From positions 20,431-84,430 of the forward strand of contig JAUNQF010000002.1 in the NCBI GenBank assembly GCA_030536315.1: a stretch of DNA of 64,000 nt. The letters are read 5' to 3'. Made by a program: the position numbers and the translations under genes. Numbering within the stretch: the stretch's first letter is position 1; the number at the start of each line of letters is the position of its first letter. Of the stretch, positions 52,099-62,881 are shown piece by piece. The notes below the pieces were generated by a model. That model saw only the letters and a program-made list of their open reading frames with translations. It was not told where the DNA came from and did not search any database. The DNA is from Coriobacteriia bacterium (GTDB lineage: Bacteria; Actinomycetota; Coriobacteriia; Coriobacteriales; Eggerthellaceae).

Positions 52099-52936
52099 TT
52101 AATGCAATCTCGTAGGCTTCGTTTTTAGAAATATTGAAAACCTCTTGCAAGGCGGAGCTTATGTCCCCTGTTTTTGCACCATATTGATGAAGATATTGCG
52201 CAAGCTTAAATGTGGTGTCGCCAGAATTTGAATCTTCGGAGTTATTTTGAGGATTATTATTAATGCAAATGACAATTTCACCTTTAATTGATTCGCGACT
52301 TTTGTAGCCCTCCAAAACATCTAGCGAATTTCCAACATTAATTTCTTCGTGAAGTTTTGTAAGTTCTCTGCAAACAGAAATTTCAGTTTTTGGAAACACT
52401 TCGGCAATATTTGTGAGAGTTGAAACCAACCTTTTAGCGCTTTCGTAAAAAATAAGCACCGCATTTAGGCTGGACAATTCCTTTAAATAATTAATTTGAG
52501 CATTTTCTTTTCTTGGCAAAAACCCTCCGAAGAAAAAACTCTGGTTTGTAAATCCACTGGCAACATAAGCCGAAATTAGTGCCGAAGGCCCAGGAACAAC
52601 CTCAACTTCAACTCCAGAATCGCGTGCAGCTTCAACAAGCTTGAGGCCCGGGTCACTAACACCAGGAGTTCCAGCATCGGTACAGTAAGCTATCACTTCG
52701 CCGGACTTGGCTTCGTCAACAACAATTACAGCCTGCTTGTCCATAATGTTTTCATCCAAGCGCTTGATAGGCTTTTCAATTTTTAGATAATTCAAAAGTT
52801 TGGAAGTTACGCGTGTGTCTTCGGCATAAATTACATCGGCATCATTTAGCGAGCAAATTAGGCGCTTGCTAATATCATCAAGATTCCCAATGGGAGTTGA
52901 GCAAATTATTATTTTTCCGATTCGTCCTGACCCCAT
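52085..52936 (-). CDS. rsmI: 16S rRNA (cytidine1402-2'-O)-methyltransferase
   Basis: 283 residues with the tetrapyrrole-methylase fold: IICSTPIGNLDDIS, ADVIYAEDTRVTSKLL, YCTDAGTPGVSDPGLKLV, VVPGPSALISAYVASG, FFGGFLPRK and FYESAKRL. Its start lies 28 nt inside the 3' end of the upstream transporter gene, in another frame. Confidence 0.96.
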   Translation of the reverse strand: MGSGRIGKIIICSTPIGNLDDISKRLICSLNDADVIYAEDTRVTSKLLNYLKIEKPIKRLDENIMDKQAVIVVDEAKSGEVIAYCTDAGTPGVSDPGLKLVEAARDSGVEVEVVPGPSALISAYVASGFTNQSFFFGGFLPRKENAQINYLKELSSLNAVLIFYESAKRLVSTLTNIAEVFPKTEISVCRELTKLHEEINVGNSLDVLEGYKSRESIKGEIVICINNNPQNNSEDSNSGDTTFKLAQYLHQYGAKTGDISSALQEVFNISKNEAYEIALNVKK

Positions 52937-54354
52937 GTCAAATTAAGCATCTTTACTAGACTTTTATGCATGCTTTCATCAAGCGTAACTTTCTTTCAAA
53001 ATATTACAAGAGCAATTATCAACAAAACAGCAGGAACCGCAAACATCATAATTTTAAACGCAAGGGCTCCTTCAAATGTGATCGAAGCAGCCGAAGCTCC
53101 CGTTGTCATGCCAGCGATGATAGCAGTTTGTCCAACAACGCCGTTTGAAACAGCAGAACCAAACTTATCGCAAAGTGGACGAACAGAAAGCGCAAGAGAT
53201 TCGTCTCTGTGACCCAAAACAAGCTGTCCATATTCAACTGCATCTGTAATTGTCATTAGAACTACCAAGAAAAGAATTGGTTGAGGAATGTAGAAGAGCT
53301 CAGCAGCAACCAACACGAGAGCCAAATTGCTTTCTGCAAAAACAAAAAACGCAATACCTGCAAACATAGATGCAAAGCATAAATACAAAACTTTCTTGCG
53401 GCCAAACTTTTTAGCAAGAGGAGGAAACGCGCTAACTGCAAAAATTCCTACAAACATATTGATGGTTTGGAGGATTGAAAAGCCTTCGGCGTAACCCATA
53501 ATGTATTGGAAGTAATAAAGTTCAAGCGAATTCAATAGATAAATTCCTGTGCAATAAAAAATGTATCCAATTGCAGTCCAAAGAAGTTGATCATTTCGAA
53601 GTAAAACTTTAAAGACAGCTTTAATACCCTTCGTTTCTTCCTTGTTTTCGCGAAGTTTATCTCTCTTTTCACGAGTAAAAATACCAACAATTAAAGCTGT
53701 AATAATCCCAGTTAAGGCAACAATAAAACCAAACATAAACCATCCAACATTGTCACCAGTACCAGTAGAGTTATCAAGAGAGAAAAACAAAACAATAGGC
53801 ATCAAAACAACGCCAACAAGCGAACCACCAATGGCCGAACCAACACGAGCAAAAGTTGCGGTTTTTTCGCGCTCGCGAGAATCAAAACTCATAGCAGGAA
53901 GCATGCTTCAAAAACCAACGTCCTTAAAACTGTAGAAGATATCCATTGTGATATACAAAACAGCAAAAATTACGAGGTAGAGCCAAGGGTTTGTGTGAAC
54001 CAAACCACCCATGTTTGTAAACATAACACATAAAATAACAGAACTAATAACACCACCAACAACAATCCAAGGTCTAAAGTGGCCTCAGCGTGTCTTCGTT
54101 CTGTCAATTGCATTGCCAATAAACGGATCAATTAGAAGCTCAACAATACGCAAAATCATAATAATCAATGTAATTGCAGCAACCAATGTATTGTTAAGAT
54201 CAGGATCACCAGTATCAATTAAGTGCGACGTAATAAAGTTAATTAAATAAGTTGAAAGAGCAAAATAAAATACATCGTTACCAAATGCTCCAATAGAATA
54301 TGCAATGCGCTGAAAAAATGTACCAGCACTTGCTTTCTCGGGTTTATTTGACAT
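52909..54354 (-). CDS. GPH-family sugar:cation symporter (MelB-like)
   Basis: 481 residues, 12 membrane helices. N-terminal RIAYSIGAFGNDVFYFALSTYLINFIT, and [34 protein letters not shown] is the diagnostic loop of glycoside-pentoside-hexuronide symporters. Trp codons in TRWGHF, GFWSML and IFWKK are TGA. AAAGGGG precedes ATG 54354. Sugar and coupling ion cannot be assigned. Overlaps the rsmI start. Confidence 0.9.
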
Positions 54355-54396
54355 GGGTCCCCTTTCTCTTGACAAGTAAGTATGATAACAAATTAT

Positions 54397-54915
54397 CTAG
54401 AGAATAGCAATAACCGAAGCCACGCAAACCCCTGCAAGAATAAACGGTGCGAATGGGGACTTCGTAATTTTTGTTTTCTTAACAATGTTTAGGACAAAGA
54501 CAAAAATCAAGAATGCAATGCAGGAGGTAAATAAGCAAATAAAAGAAAGTTTTGGACCAAGGAATAAGCAAACTACCATCAAAAGTTTTATGTCCCCCAT
54601 TCCAAATGGCGAGGTTTTGGGCAAGCCTTTCCTCTTTCTTAATTTGTTTGCCAGAACTATACAAGCAGCAAGCAAGCAACAAACAACGGCCGAAGTTAAT
54701 ACCTGCTTTCCGCATGTTCACAACATTTCAATTATTTGCAGGTCTAGAACATGAGCGCTAATTAAAATTCACTTAACAAAAATTGACGCAAGCCAAATAA
54801 TAAATAAACTTACAGGAATTCAGTTTGGGATCTTCGTTGTTTTGGCATCCTTTAGTGCTGCTATAACGCAAAAAACAAATAGCACTAAAAGAAGTATTTG
54901 ATCAACTATAGTCAA
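54397..54915 (-). CDS. Type IV prepilin peptidase-like A24 protein
   Basis: 172 residues, about six membrane helices. The catalytic aspartates are in AALKDAKTTKIPN (D near the N-terminus) and FGMGDIKLL (GxGD), the pattern of A24A peptidases; the separate methylase domain is missing, as in CpaA/TadV. I start at TTG 54915, which is 3 nt after the argS stop. Four Trp codons before FGMGD are TGA or TGG, so a standard-code reading would lose the first Asp. No pilin genes are near, so its substrate is elsewhere. Confidence 0.8.
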
Positions 54916-54918
54916 AGC

Positions 54919-56577
54919 TTACATGCTTTCTGGAGCAGAAACGCCAAGAAGACTTAGTGTAAGTTCAAGACAAATTCTTGCTGCATCACAAAGAGCAAGA
55001 CGAGCATTTTGAAGGTCGGCATTATCATTTACAACCCTACAATTTGTATAGAATTGATGGAATGTCGAAGCCAATTCCTGTGAGTAATGAACTAAATTAT
55101 GAGGCGCACGGTTCTTCGCTGCCTTACAAACAACCTCAGGAAATGTATCCATCAACCTGCATAAATCAAGTTCAAATTTATCTGTTAACAAACTTAAATC
55201 AGCAGAAGCTGGAACATCTCCTGCCTTCTTTATAATTGAACAAATTCTTGCATGGGCATATTGAACATAATAAACAGGGTTGGTCGAATCTTGCTTCTTG
55301 GCAACTTCGATGTCAAAGTCAATTGGTTGATCACTATTGCGCGATAGCATTAAATAGCGAGTGGCATCGACGCCAACTTCGTCGATTAGTTCTTGGAAAG
55401 TGACCATCTCGCCCGTTCGCTTACTCATACGCACAGGCGCACCATCTCTAAACAAATTGACAAGCTGGCCTAAAACAATTTCAAGACTATCGGCACTCTT
55501 TCCCCAGGCTTGCATCATAGACTTCATGCGAGGAATATATCCGTGATGATCCGCGCCTCAAATATCAATCAAATGATCGAAGCCACGGTTCAATTTATCG
55601 TAGTGGTAAGCGCAATCGCTGAGGAAATAAGTTACCTCGCCATTTTCCTTAACAATTACACGGTCTTTGTCATCGCCAAATTGCGAAGACTTAAACCAAG
55701 TAGCGCCGTCTTTTTCGTAAACCAAATCCTTCTTCTTGAATTCCGCAACGGCATTATCAACCTTAGAAGTCTTGCCGTCATACAAAGAACTTTCAGAAAA
55801 ATACATATCAAACTTGGTGCCAAATTGCTTCAATGTTTGCTGAAGCTCCGCGACCATTTTGTCTTGACCAATTTTTTTGAACGCTTCAATGCGAGCATCT
55901 TCTTCGACATTAAGCCATTTATCTCCATCAACCTTAATAATTTCTTTGGCAATATCCTTAACGTATTCACCACCATAAGATTCATCCGGCAGCTCAACAT
56001 CTTGGCCGAGCTCTTGCAAATATCTAACCGAAATAGAATTGCCAAACAAATTCATTTGAACGCCGTGGTCATTTAGATAGAATTCTTCATAAACATCATA
56101 ACCAGCGTGGCGCATAATTTTTGCGATGCTATCACCAAGAGCCGCTCACCTTCCGTGACCTACATGCATAGGCCCCGTTGGGTTTGCAGAAATATATTCA
56201 AGATTAACCTTTAAATCGATATCACGAACCTTGCCTTGAGCACAATTTTTAGCGAAGTCCATTTTTTCACTTCGGATCCTATCAACAATGCTACTTACAC
56301 TTGCATTGTTAAGGTAGACATTAATAAAACCTGGACCTGCAATTTCAATCTTGTTGACAATTGAATTTTGAGGAAAATTATCAACAATCGCCTGCGCAAT
56401 TTCGCGAGGATTTTTACCAAGCTCTTTAGAAAGACGAAGCGCAACCGTGCTTGCAAAATCTCCATTCGCATCATCTTTAGGACGTTCAAGAGCAACATCC
56501 ACGTCACCCTTAACTTCTAAATTCGAAGAAGATATTGCATCTTGAAATAATTTTTTTAAATTATCAACTTCAGCCAT
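54919..56577 (-). CDS. argS: Arginyl-tRNA synthetase
   Basis: 552 residues, class Ia. N-terminal tRNA-binding domain (FASTVALRLSKELGKNP), HIGH motif region [20 protein letters not shown], then [34 protein letters not shown], and the anticodon-binding DALR domain. Two TGA codons are Trp, at GHGRWAA and DIWGADHHG (55558-55560). The second is Trp in nearly all ArgS proteins and is strong proof of the code. Three nt separate its start from the hpf stop. Confidence 0.97.
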
Positions 56578-56580
56578 TAA

Positions 56581-57156
56581 TTAAGCCTGCTTTAAAAGTC
56601 CATAACCGCCATCTTTGCGAGTATATAGAACTGCGAATTTGTCATCCTCTTCGTCAATAAACATATAAAAATCATGACCGAGCAAATCGAAGTCAAACAT
56701 CGCCTCTTCAACTTTCATAGGACGAAGCTCAACCTCCTTCGTGCGAACAATGTCATCTTCAGAAAGGTCAGCCATCAAAGCATCCAAGTCAAGCTCATCG
56801 CCAACTGCGCCTTCGGCAGCTCGAGCAGCTTCTTTTTCAGCGCCACGATTTCTCTTATCAACAACACGAGTCTTAAATTTGCGAAGCTGACGCGTGACCT
56901 TCGCCGATGCAACATCAATTGCAGCGTGAATTTCTTCTTCGTTTTCTTCAACATGAATAACATGACCGCCAGCACGAAGCGTAACCTCGCACTTAGCAGG
57001 AGTTGGATTGGCAGGATTCTTCTCTTGAGTTAGCACAACCTCGATAGTTAGAGGATCAATATCAAAAACCCTGGCAGCATTGCCGATTTTATCATCGCAA
57101 TATTCTTTCATCCAATCTGTGATAGCAAATTTTCTGCCTGTTACTGTAAGTTCCAT
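56581..57156 (-). CDS. hpf: Ribosome hibernation-promoting factor, long form
   Basis: 191 residues. The N-terminal domain (ELTVTGRKFAITDWMKEYCDDKI; EVTLRAGGHVIHVEENEEEIHAAIDVA) binds the decoding centre. The C-terminal domain (VRTKEVELRPMKVEEAMFDFDLLGHDFYMFID) drives 100S ribosome dimers in the long-HPF bacteria. The linker is rich in Ala, Glu and Asp. Confidence 0.95.
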   Translation of the reverse strand: MELTVTGRKFAITDWMKEYCDDKIGNAARVFDIDPLTIEVVLTQEKNPANPTPAKCEVTLRAGGHVIHVEENEEEIHAAIDVASAKVTRQLRKFKTRVVDKRNRGAEKEAARAAEGAVGDELDLDALMADLSEDDIVRTKEVELRPMKVEEAMFDFDLLGHDFYMFIDEEDDKFAVLYTRKDGGYGLLKQA

Positions 57157-57171
57157 AATAACCCCAATCTC

Positions 57172-58038
57172 TTAATTTCAATCTGTAACGAACAAAATAC
57201 CCAAGCACCTTGGTCCACAATGACTTGAAATTGTGCCATTAGAAAGCGTTTTGTGAACACGCTTAAAAGGTGCAATTTTTAAAATTAAATCTTTGAGCTC
57301 ATCAATATAACTGTCTTCAAAGCCGGTCGAATTACACAAAAATATGTCATCCAAAACCAAGTTGTCATATTTTCCAAGCTCATCTTCAATATATTTACGA
57401 AGAACCATCTCCTGCTTTCCGCGATACATCTTACCAATATGAAGCGAGCCGTCTGAATTGTCCACAGAAAGATATGGCTTGCACTTAAGCATGCCAGCAG
57501 CCTTCGCAGCAATTGCAGGACATCTGCCGCCCGCCGCCATAAAATCAAGAGTGTCAAGCACAAAAGATGTATGAACATGAGGCTTAATTTTTTCAAGTTC
57601 ATCAACAATCTCTTTGGCGGACTTCCCTTCTTCGGCCATTCTTGCAGCGCGAATAACAAGCTGTCCAGAACCGTTTGATAAATTGCAACTATCCACTACA
57701 TAAACGCCGTCGATCTGTTCGGCAGCCATGCTGGCATTTGCAAACGCCGAAGACAAAGCATGTCCCAAGCTGATGTGGACAACTTCGCAGCCCTTATCCG
57801 TAAACTGCTTGAAGTGCTCAGTAAATTCGCCAATACTGCTTGCGGCAGTCTTCGGCAAGGATTTATCTTCGTAATAAGCATTGAACATCTCTTCTAAAGT
57901 GATGTCAACGCCATCTTTATAATCTTTATCACGTAAATTGATATAGAACGGATAATACTGAACGTTATATTGCTTCTTTAGTTCTTCGTTTAAATCACAC
58001 GTGCTATCAGCACTTATTACTACTTTTTTATCTGCCAT
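57172..58038 (-). CDS. DegV family fatty-acid-binding protein
   Basis: 288 residues. VVISADSTCDLNEEL and YPFYINLRDKDYKDGVDIT, KTAASSIGEFTEHF, VVHISLGHALSSAFANASMAA and DSCNLSNGSGQLV are DegV/FakB signatures; such proteins present acyl chains to fatty acid kinase. The end is TDWN with the Trp as TGA, then TAA; a standard reading would clip two residues only. AAAGGAAG precedes the ATG. Confidence 0.93.
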
Positions 58039-58116
58039 AATACTTCCTTTAACTAAATTTCATTTTAACATAAAATTGCGAATTTATTGCCACGCAATAA
58101 TTCACTTTAGTAAAGA

Positions 58117-59319
58117 TTAAGCATTATTTTTTCTAATTCCAAGATAGATTAGAAATGTGCCAATTACTATCACAATAGCGAAGCAAATATAAACCACGCT
58201 TAGAACATCGAAGCCATAAGCTTCAAGAATTCTTCCGCTGATTGCTCCAACAGACATAGCACCTAAGTTTTGACCTATGCCTAAAAAGCTGTTTGTTATT
58301 GCAGTGTAGCGAGGATCCTTCGAAATGGCTGGAGTCAAACTTACAAGAACTGTTGGATGAGCGGAAATTGAAAATCCAATAATGAGCATAGAAATTAACG
58401 CTTGAGTTTTATCAGTGTATTGCCACATAATTGCAAACGAAATCAAAATTAGCACAGAAAATACGAATAAGAAAATACCTCGCTTCTTAGTGTTAAAAGG
58501 CGCAATGATCAGTCCAACTAAAATTGAAGAAGCAATCATCATAAACGAACGAATTGTCGCAAGGTCGTTTGCCAATAGCGGGTCCCCACTCATTTGCTCG
58601 CAATAATTCATTGTGTAATTTGTGCCGCCATTAAATCCCGCAATAGATAAAAATGTTATTAGGCACATGACTCAAACAAGCGGATTCATGAAACCTTTTT
58701 TCATGTCAATCTTTTCGCTCTTTTTATTGCTTTTTGCTTGGGCATTTTTTACAAAAAGAATTCACAGCAGCAAAGCAATTCCAATAAATATCGATGAGAA
58801 ATGTCAAACATTGGTAAAGCTATAGGGGTCTTCGATATTAATAAGCGAATTTGTTAAAGAAAAAATTATTATTTGGCCAACGCCTGCGAAGCATGTGAAA
58901 AATCCCATAAAGATAGATTGCTTTTTGCTGTCGATATTCTCTACAATAATTGGTGGCAAAATGGTTGGGATTGCTCCAATGCTAACACCCTCTAAAAATC
59001 TAGACGCCAAAAGAATTTCGAAGCTGGGCGCAAACGATCCTATGACAGAACCTAAAAAGCTACAGCCAACTGCAAAAATTCCAATAGCGCGAGTCCCGAA
59101 CTTCGTTACTAAAGCACCTGAAGGAATGGCGAAAATCAAACCGACCAAACCAGTGACAGAAACCAGTGATCCAACTTCTTGCGAATTGACATTGAAGGCC
59201 TCCATAATTAACGTTGAAGTTGAAGCGACCTTAAACAAGTTAAATGCAACACAATACGAAGCAAAAATCGCTACTATAACAATTACTAAATTATTTTTTG
59301 AACTTTTCATCGTCAACAT
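58117..59319 (-). CDS. MFS transporter (CynX/NimT-like)
   Basis: 400 residues, 12 membrane helices in two halves separated by a Lys-rich loop (KNAQAKSNKKSEKIDMKKG). Helices 2-3 carry GAIPSGALVTKFGTRAIGIFAVG-like motif A (seen as SGALVTKFGTRAIG). Two Trp are TGA (LLWILF, LVWVMC shows one). ATG 59319 and ATG 59310 are both possible; both lie inside the end of the ClC gene. Substrate unknown. Confidence 0.82.
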
Positions 59320-60574
59320 CTTTTGGAAGGAATGGGTTTGGAACTTTGCTTGCTATGAAAGCCGAAATGATAACTATTGGTAAATAGCTTGGTGGGAAGC
59401 ATAGCAAAAGTAATGCTGCTGCCATGATTGGTTTTCGACAAATGTAAGCATATCCTGCACTAATGCACACAGCCATAGCGAAGTGTCCGTTTATGCCAAC
59501 CAACAATGCAACCGCTAAAGCCGCAAAGGACAAACCTGAAATAATGGGGAAAATTGATCCGCCTCGTCAGCCAAAATTTAAGCAAAGGCAAACTAGAACA
59601 ATTTTGAGGGCGGAAATTATAAACAAATAAGACGCATCATAAGATTCGAAGTTATCTGCAATTGGTTGAAGTTGATGCTCCCCCGAAAATATTGAATCTG
59701 GGAAGAAGTAGCCGCAAACTGCAAGTGCAACAGCAGCAATAAGTGCTGGAATAATTCTGTTTTTCTTGAAAAGTTTACGAATTTTTTGCAGGCCAAGATC
59801 CAATCCAGAATATAAAGCGCCAACTATAACGCCTAACGCAATTATAGGAATAGCCCACAAAAGTAACATTGGATCAAATCAGAAATCTTTAATAAAGTGA
59901 GGCAATCCGCCTTCCCCAAAACCTGGGAATAACATCTCTCACAACAAACCAAAAACATACATTGCCAGGAATCCGCCAGCAACACCAAGACAATAAATTA
60001 CAATTCTATTTGCCTTATTTTTAAACTTTTGGCTATATTTTTCTTTTTTGTTATCAGGTTCTATGTTTGCAACAATACCAGGAAGAGGCGTAAAAAAGAC
60101 AATGCCAAGTGCGATGCTGAATCCTGTTTCGGCTAAAGTTTGAAGTTTTTCGCCTCGGTACTTTAAGTTATCACCGACCCAGCAACAAAGGCCAGCAATA
60201 ACTCCGACCAAGCCAGCTTCGGGGCCTAAAGTTCCTCCAAAAATCAACGGAATAACTGCAGATATGATACATATTGGAAGGCGGTTGTAGGGATATCCCC
60301 CATCCTTTTTAATCATTTCGAAAACTTCTTCTGTTAAGTGTGGAAGTTCACCAAATTTTTTCGCGAACAAAACAATAGCAATTGCGCCAATAGCACAAAC
60401 TATCAAATTGTAAACAAGCGGATGAATGCCAATATATTCAGGCGCAATGTCTCAAATCAATTCGGTAAGAATATTGATAACTTTAAGAATTGCCCAAACA
60501 ATAATTCCGCAAACAAAACCTAAAGCTGTTGAAAGCAAACAAAGTAATAGATAATTTAATTTCTTATTTTTCAT
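59291..60574 (-). CDS. ClC-type chloride channel/transporter
   Basis: 427 residues, many membrane helices. Conserved ClC stretches: GGTLGPEAGLVGVIAGL (equivalent to GxEGP) and CLCLNFGWRGGSIFPII (the GGxFxP segment). The Trp in FGWRGG is TGA (59567-59569), as are LIWDIA, LLWEML and DFWFD. The gating Glu region should be checked in an alignment because the first motif reads GPEA. TATAAT lies 8 nt before the ATG with no ribosome site, suggesting a leaderless mRNA. The MFS gene starts inside its 3' end. Confidence 0.85.
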
Positions 60575-60582
60575 AAGCCTAA

Positions 60583-60588
60583 ATTATA
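60583..60588 (-). promoter_or_regulatory. -10 box for a probable leaderless ClC transcript
   Basis: TATAAT on the minus strand, 8 nt before ATG 60574, and no Shine-Dalgarno sequence between. Confidence 0.45.
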
Positions 60589-60659
60589 CTAATTTCTCCA
60601 AACTTATTTTTAATCAAAATCGAAAATTATAAATATTTATATATTTAATTTTTGATAAA

Positions 60660-60672
60660 GACAGCGAGAAAT
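60660..60672. repeat. 13-nt match to the outer edge of the palindromic element
   Basis: GACAGCGAGAAAT occurs here and at 50113-50125, the left end of copy 2 and its flank. It again lies downstream (minus strand) of a stable RNA, tRNA-Asn. No right arm is visible, so it may be a remnant or a shared processing signal. Confidence 0.4.
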
Positions 60673-60696
60673 TAAGATAGCCTCGGGTGCAATAGA

Positions 60697-60771
<75 letters not shown>

Positions 60772-60774
60772 ACA

Positions 60775-60792
60775 TTGCAAGCGCACATTATA
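60775..60792 (-). promoter_or_regulatory. Stable-RNA promoter of tRNA-Asn
   Basis: Minus strand: GC-TATAAT (60787-60792), 4 nt, GCTTGCAA (60775-60782), 3 nt to the tRNA. Third copy of the shared module. Confidence 0.6.
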
Positions 60793-60805
60793 GCGCAAAG
60801 TGAAA

Positions 60806-61567
60806 TTATTTACCTAACAATTCTGATGAAAATACAAGCAAGATTTTACCCATCTTCACTTTAATTTTCATAGGGTTAGCAGTAATTACATTAGATACAC
60901 CAAGCGACATACTATTTGTAATTGCCGTATTTGTGTATGACCACTTAAGTCCTTGCGATGCTTCAACAAGAGACACATCAGTTAGCGAGAAAATTGAAAT
61001 TGTTTTATCAAGGCTATCATCATTTGGAATTCCAAGTCCAAATTCCGAAGGCCCGTTAACAACTGCGCACGCTTCTTTATCACCAACGCAAAATACGCCA
61101 ACACGATGATCAGCAATATGACTTAGCATTTGAATTGAAGACAAAGATTGATCAAGACGCTTTCCAAGCGCGCCATAAATCATAAGAATTTGCGGCTTCA
61201 TGTTTAGCGCTTCGTCGATTGCAAGTTCAAGGTCAGTCTTGTCCTTGTCTTCGGGGTATTGCATAACGCGAATATTCTTCGGAGTGCCTGCATCAACATC
61301 TTCTTTAAGTTGAACGCTTGCTTGCTTGTCTTCCTTTGGTACATAACCGAGACTGTCAAAGTCACCAATTACAATATTTGGAACAATGCCTCGCGAATCA
61401 AGGTGCCTATAACCTGCGTCGGCCGCAATAATACTTGCAAACATATTGCCTTGCAAACTTTTCATGAAGTTTTTTTCATTAAAATCTGATGCGGCAACAA
61501 TTGCGATAATCTTTGCTCTTTTCTTTTGTTGAGGGGCTTGGTTTTGATTTTTGTTTTCTTCACTCAT
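60806..61567 (-). CDS. Thiamine pyrophosphokinase
   Basis: 253 residues. Transfers pyrophosphate from ATP to thiamine. Motifs: IIAADAGYRHL, VIGDFDSLGY, YPEDKDKTDLELAIDEAL and IYGALGKRLDQSL (GxxGxRxDQ). The C-terminal beta domain (LKWSYTNTAITNSMSLGVSNVI) binds thiamine. The N-terminus has a ~17-residue Gln/Lys-rich extension. Six nt after the der stop on the same strand. Confidence 0.93.
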   Translation of the reverse strand: MSEENKNQNQAPQQKKRAKIIAIVAASDFNEKNFMKSLQGNMFASIIAADAGYRHLDSRGIVPNIVIGDFDSLGYVPKEDKQASVQLKEDVDAGTPKNIRVMQYPEDKDKTDLELAIDEALNMKPQILMIYGALGKRLDQSLSSIQMLSHIADHRVGVFCVGDKEACAVVNGPSEFGLGIPNDDSLDKTISIFSLTDVSLVEASQGLKWSYTNTAITNSMSLGVSNVITANPMKIKVKMGKILLVFSSELLGK

Positions 61568-61573
61568 GTCTAC

Positions 61574-62878
61574 CTACTTTGTTTTATACCTAACAGTTAT
61601 TGGAGTTCCGCTCAAATCAAAATTTTCGCGCATCCTATTTTCGAAGAAGCGCTCAAAATTATCATTGACAATACTAGCATGATTTACAAATGCCGTAAAG
61701 TGTGGAGGCTTCGTCCCAGTTTGCGTAATATATTTAAGACGAAGAACTTGCTTACCCTTCGTAACGGTAAAACCTGTTTCTTTAATTTTCATCAACCAAT
61801 TATTAAGTTGATTTGTAGAAATTTTCTTGCAATAATTTGCAAACGACGAATCTATAGATTCCCAAATATGTTGAACTTTCTTTCCTGTAAGCGCAACAGC
61901 TTGAACAATGTTTGCATAACCTACGAATTCCATTCTATCTTCCAAGTGCTGCCGAACTTCCGCCTTGCGCTTCGCATCTCCAACAATATCTCACTTATTC
62001 AAAACGATGACGAGCGCGCATCCCCTATCCTTCGCCATTCCTGCAACTCGTTGGTCTTGGTCAGTCAAGCCAAGGGTCGAATCCACAACAAGCACAGCAA
62101 CATCGGCTTTATCAATTGCGCGCATTGCACGAACAAAAGAATAATATTCAACATCTTCGTCAATCGCACTTTTCTTACGAAGACCAGCCGTATCGATGAT
62201 TGTATATTTTTGACCGGCACGCTCAACAATAGTGTCGATGCTGTCTCGAGTAGTTCCTGCAACGTCAGATACAATCGAGCGGTTCTCGCCTGTCAAACAA
62301 TTTGTGAGAGAACTTTTTCCAGCATTCGGACGCCCAATAATTGCAATCTTTATAGAATCGTCATCTTCCTCAATAACATTTTGCGGAAATTTTGTGATCA
62401 TGTCATCCAAAAAATCGCCAGTGCCATGACCATGAAGAGCAGAAATTGCATAAGGGTCACCAATGCCAAGCTTATAAAATTCATAAATGTCATTTGTGTT
62501 ATTTGGCTCATCAATTTTATTAACAACCAACATGATTGGCTTTTTGGAGCGCTTCAAAATTTGGGCGACTTCTTCGTCTTCGGACTGAATGCCAGTTTTG
62601 CCATCAACAATAAATATGATTACATCACTTTCTTCAGTGCTTGCAAGAGCTTGCGCCTTAATTGAATTTTGAAATTGATCACTGCTCGAAACTTCAATTC
62701 CGCCAGTATCAATCATGCGGAAGCGAACGCCATTTCAATCGGCATCATGATAGGAACGGTCGCGAGTAACGCCTCGCATCTCGTGAACGATGGCTTCATC
62801 ACGACCAGAAATTCGATTAACGAAGGTGGACTTGCCGACATTTGGTCTGCCAACTATTGCAACTAAAGGTAAACTCAT
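61574..62878 (-). CDS. der: Ribosome assembly GTPase Der (EngA)
   Basis: 434 residues with two tandem GTPase domains and a C-terminal KH-like domain. Domain 1: [22 protein letters not shown] and NKID; domain 2: [21 protein letters not shown] and VIVLNKWD. Two Trp codons (DADWNG and NKWDIV) are TGA, the second in the guanine-specificity loop. Works in 50S subunit maturation. Three nt separate its ATG from the valS stop. Confidence 0.97.
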
Positions 62879-62881
62879 GGC

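Noticed and set aside
61526..62665. Long 379-codon plus-strand open frame opposite der and thiamine pyrophosphokinase
   Set aside because: It is the antisense shadow of well-conserved genes, Lys/Asn/Ile/Cys-biased, with no recognisable motif.
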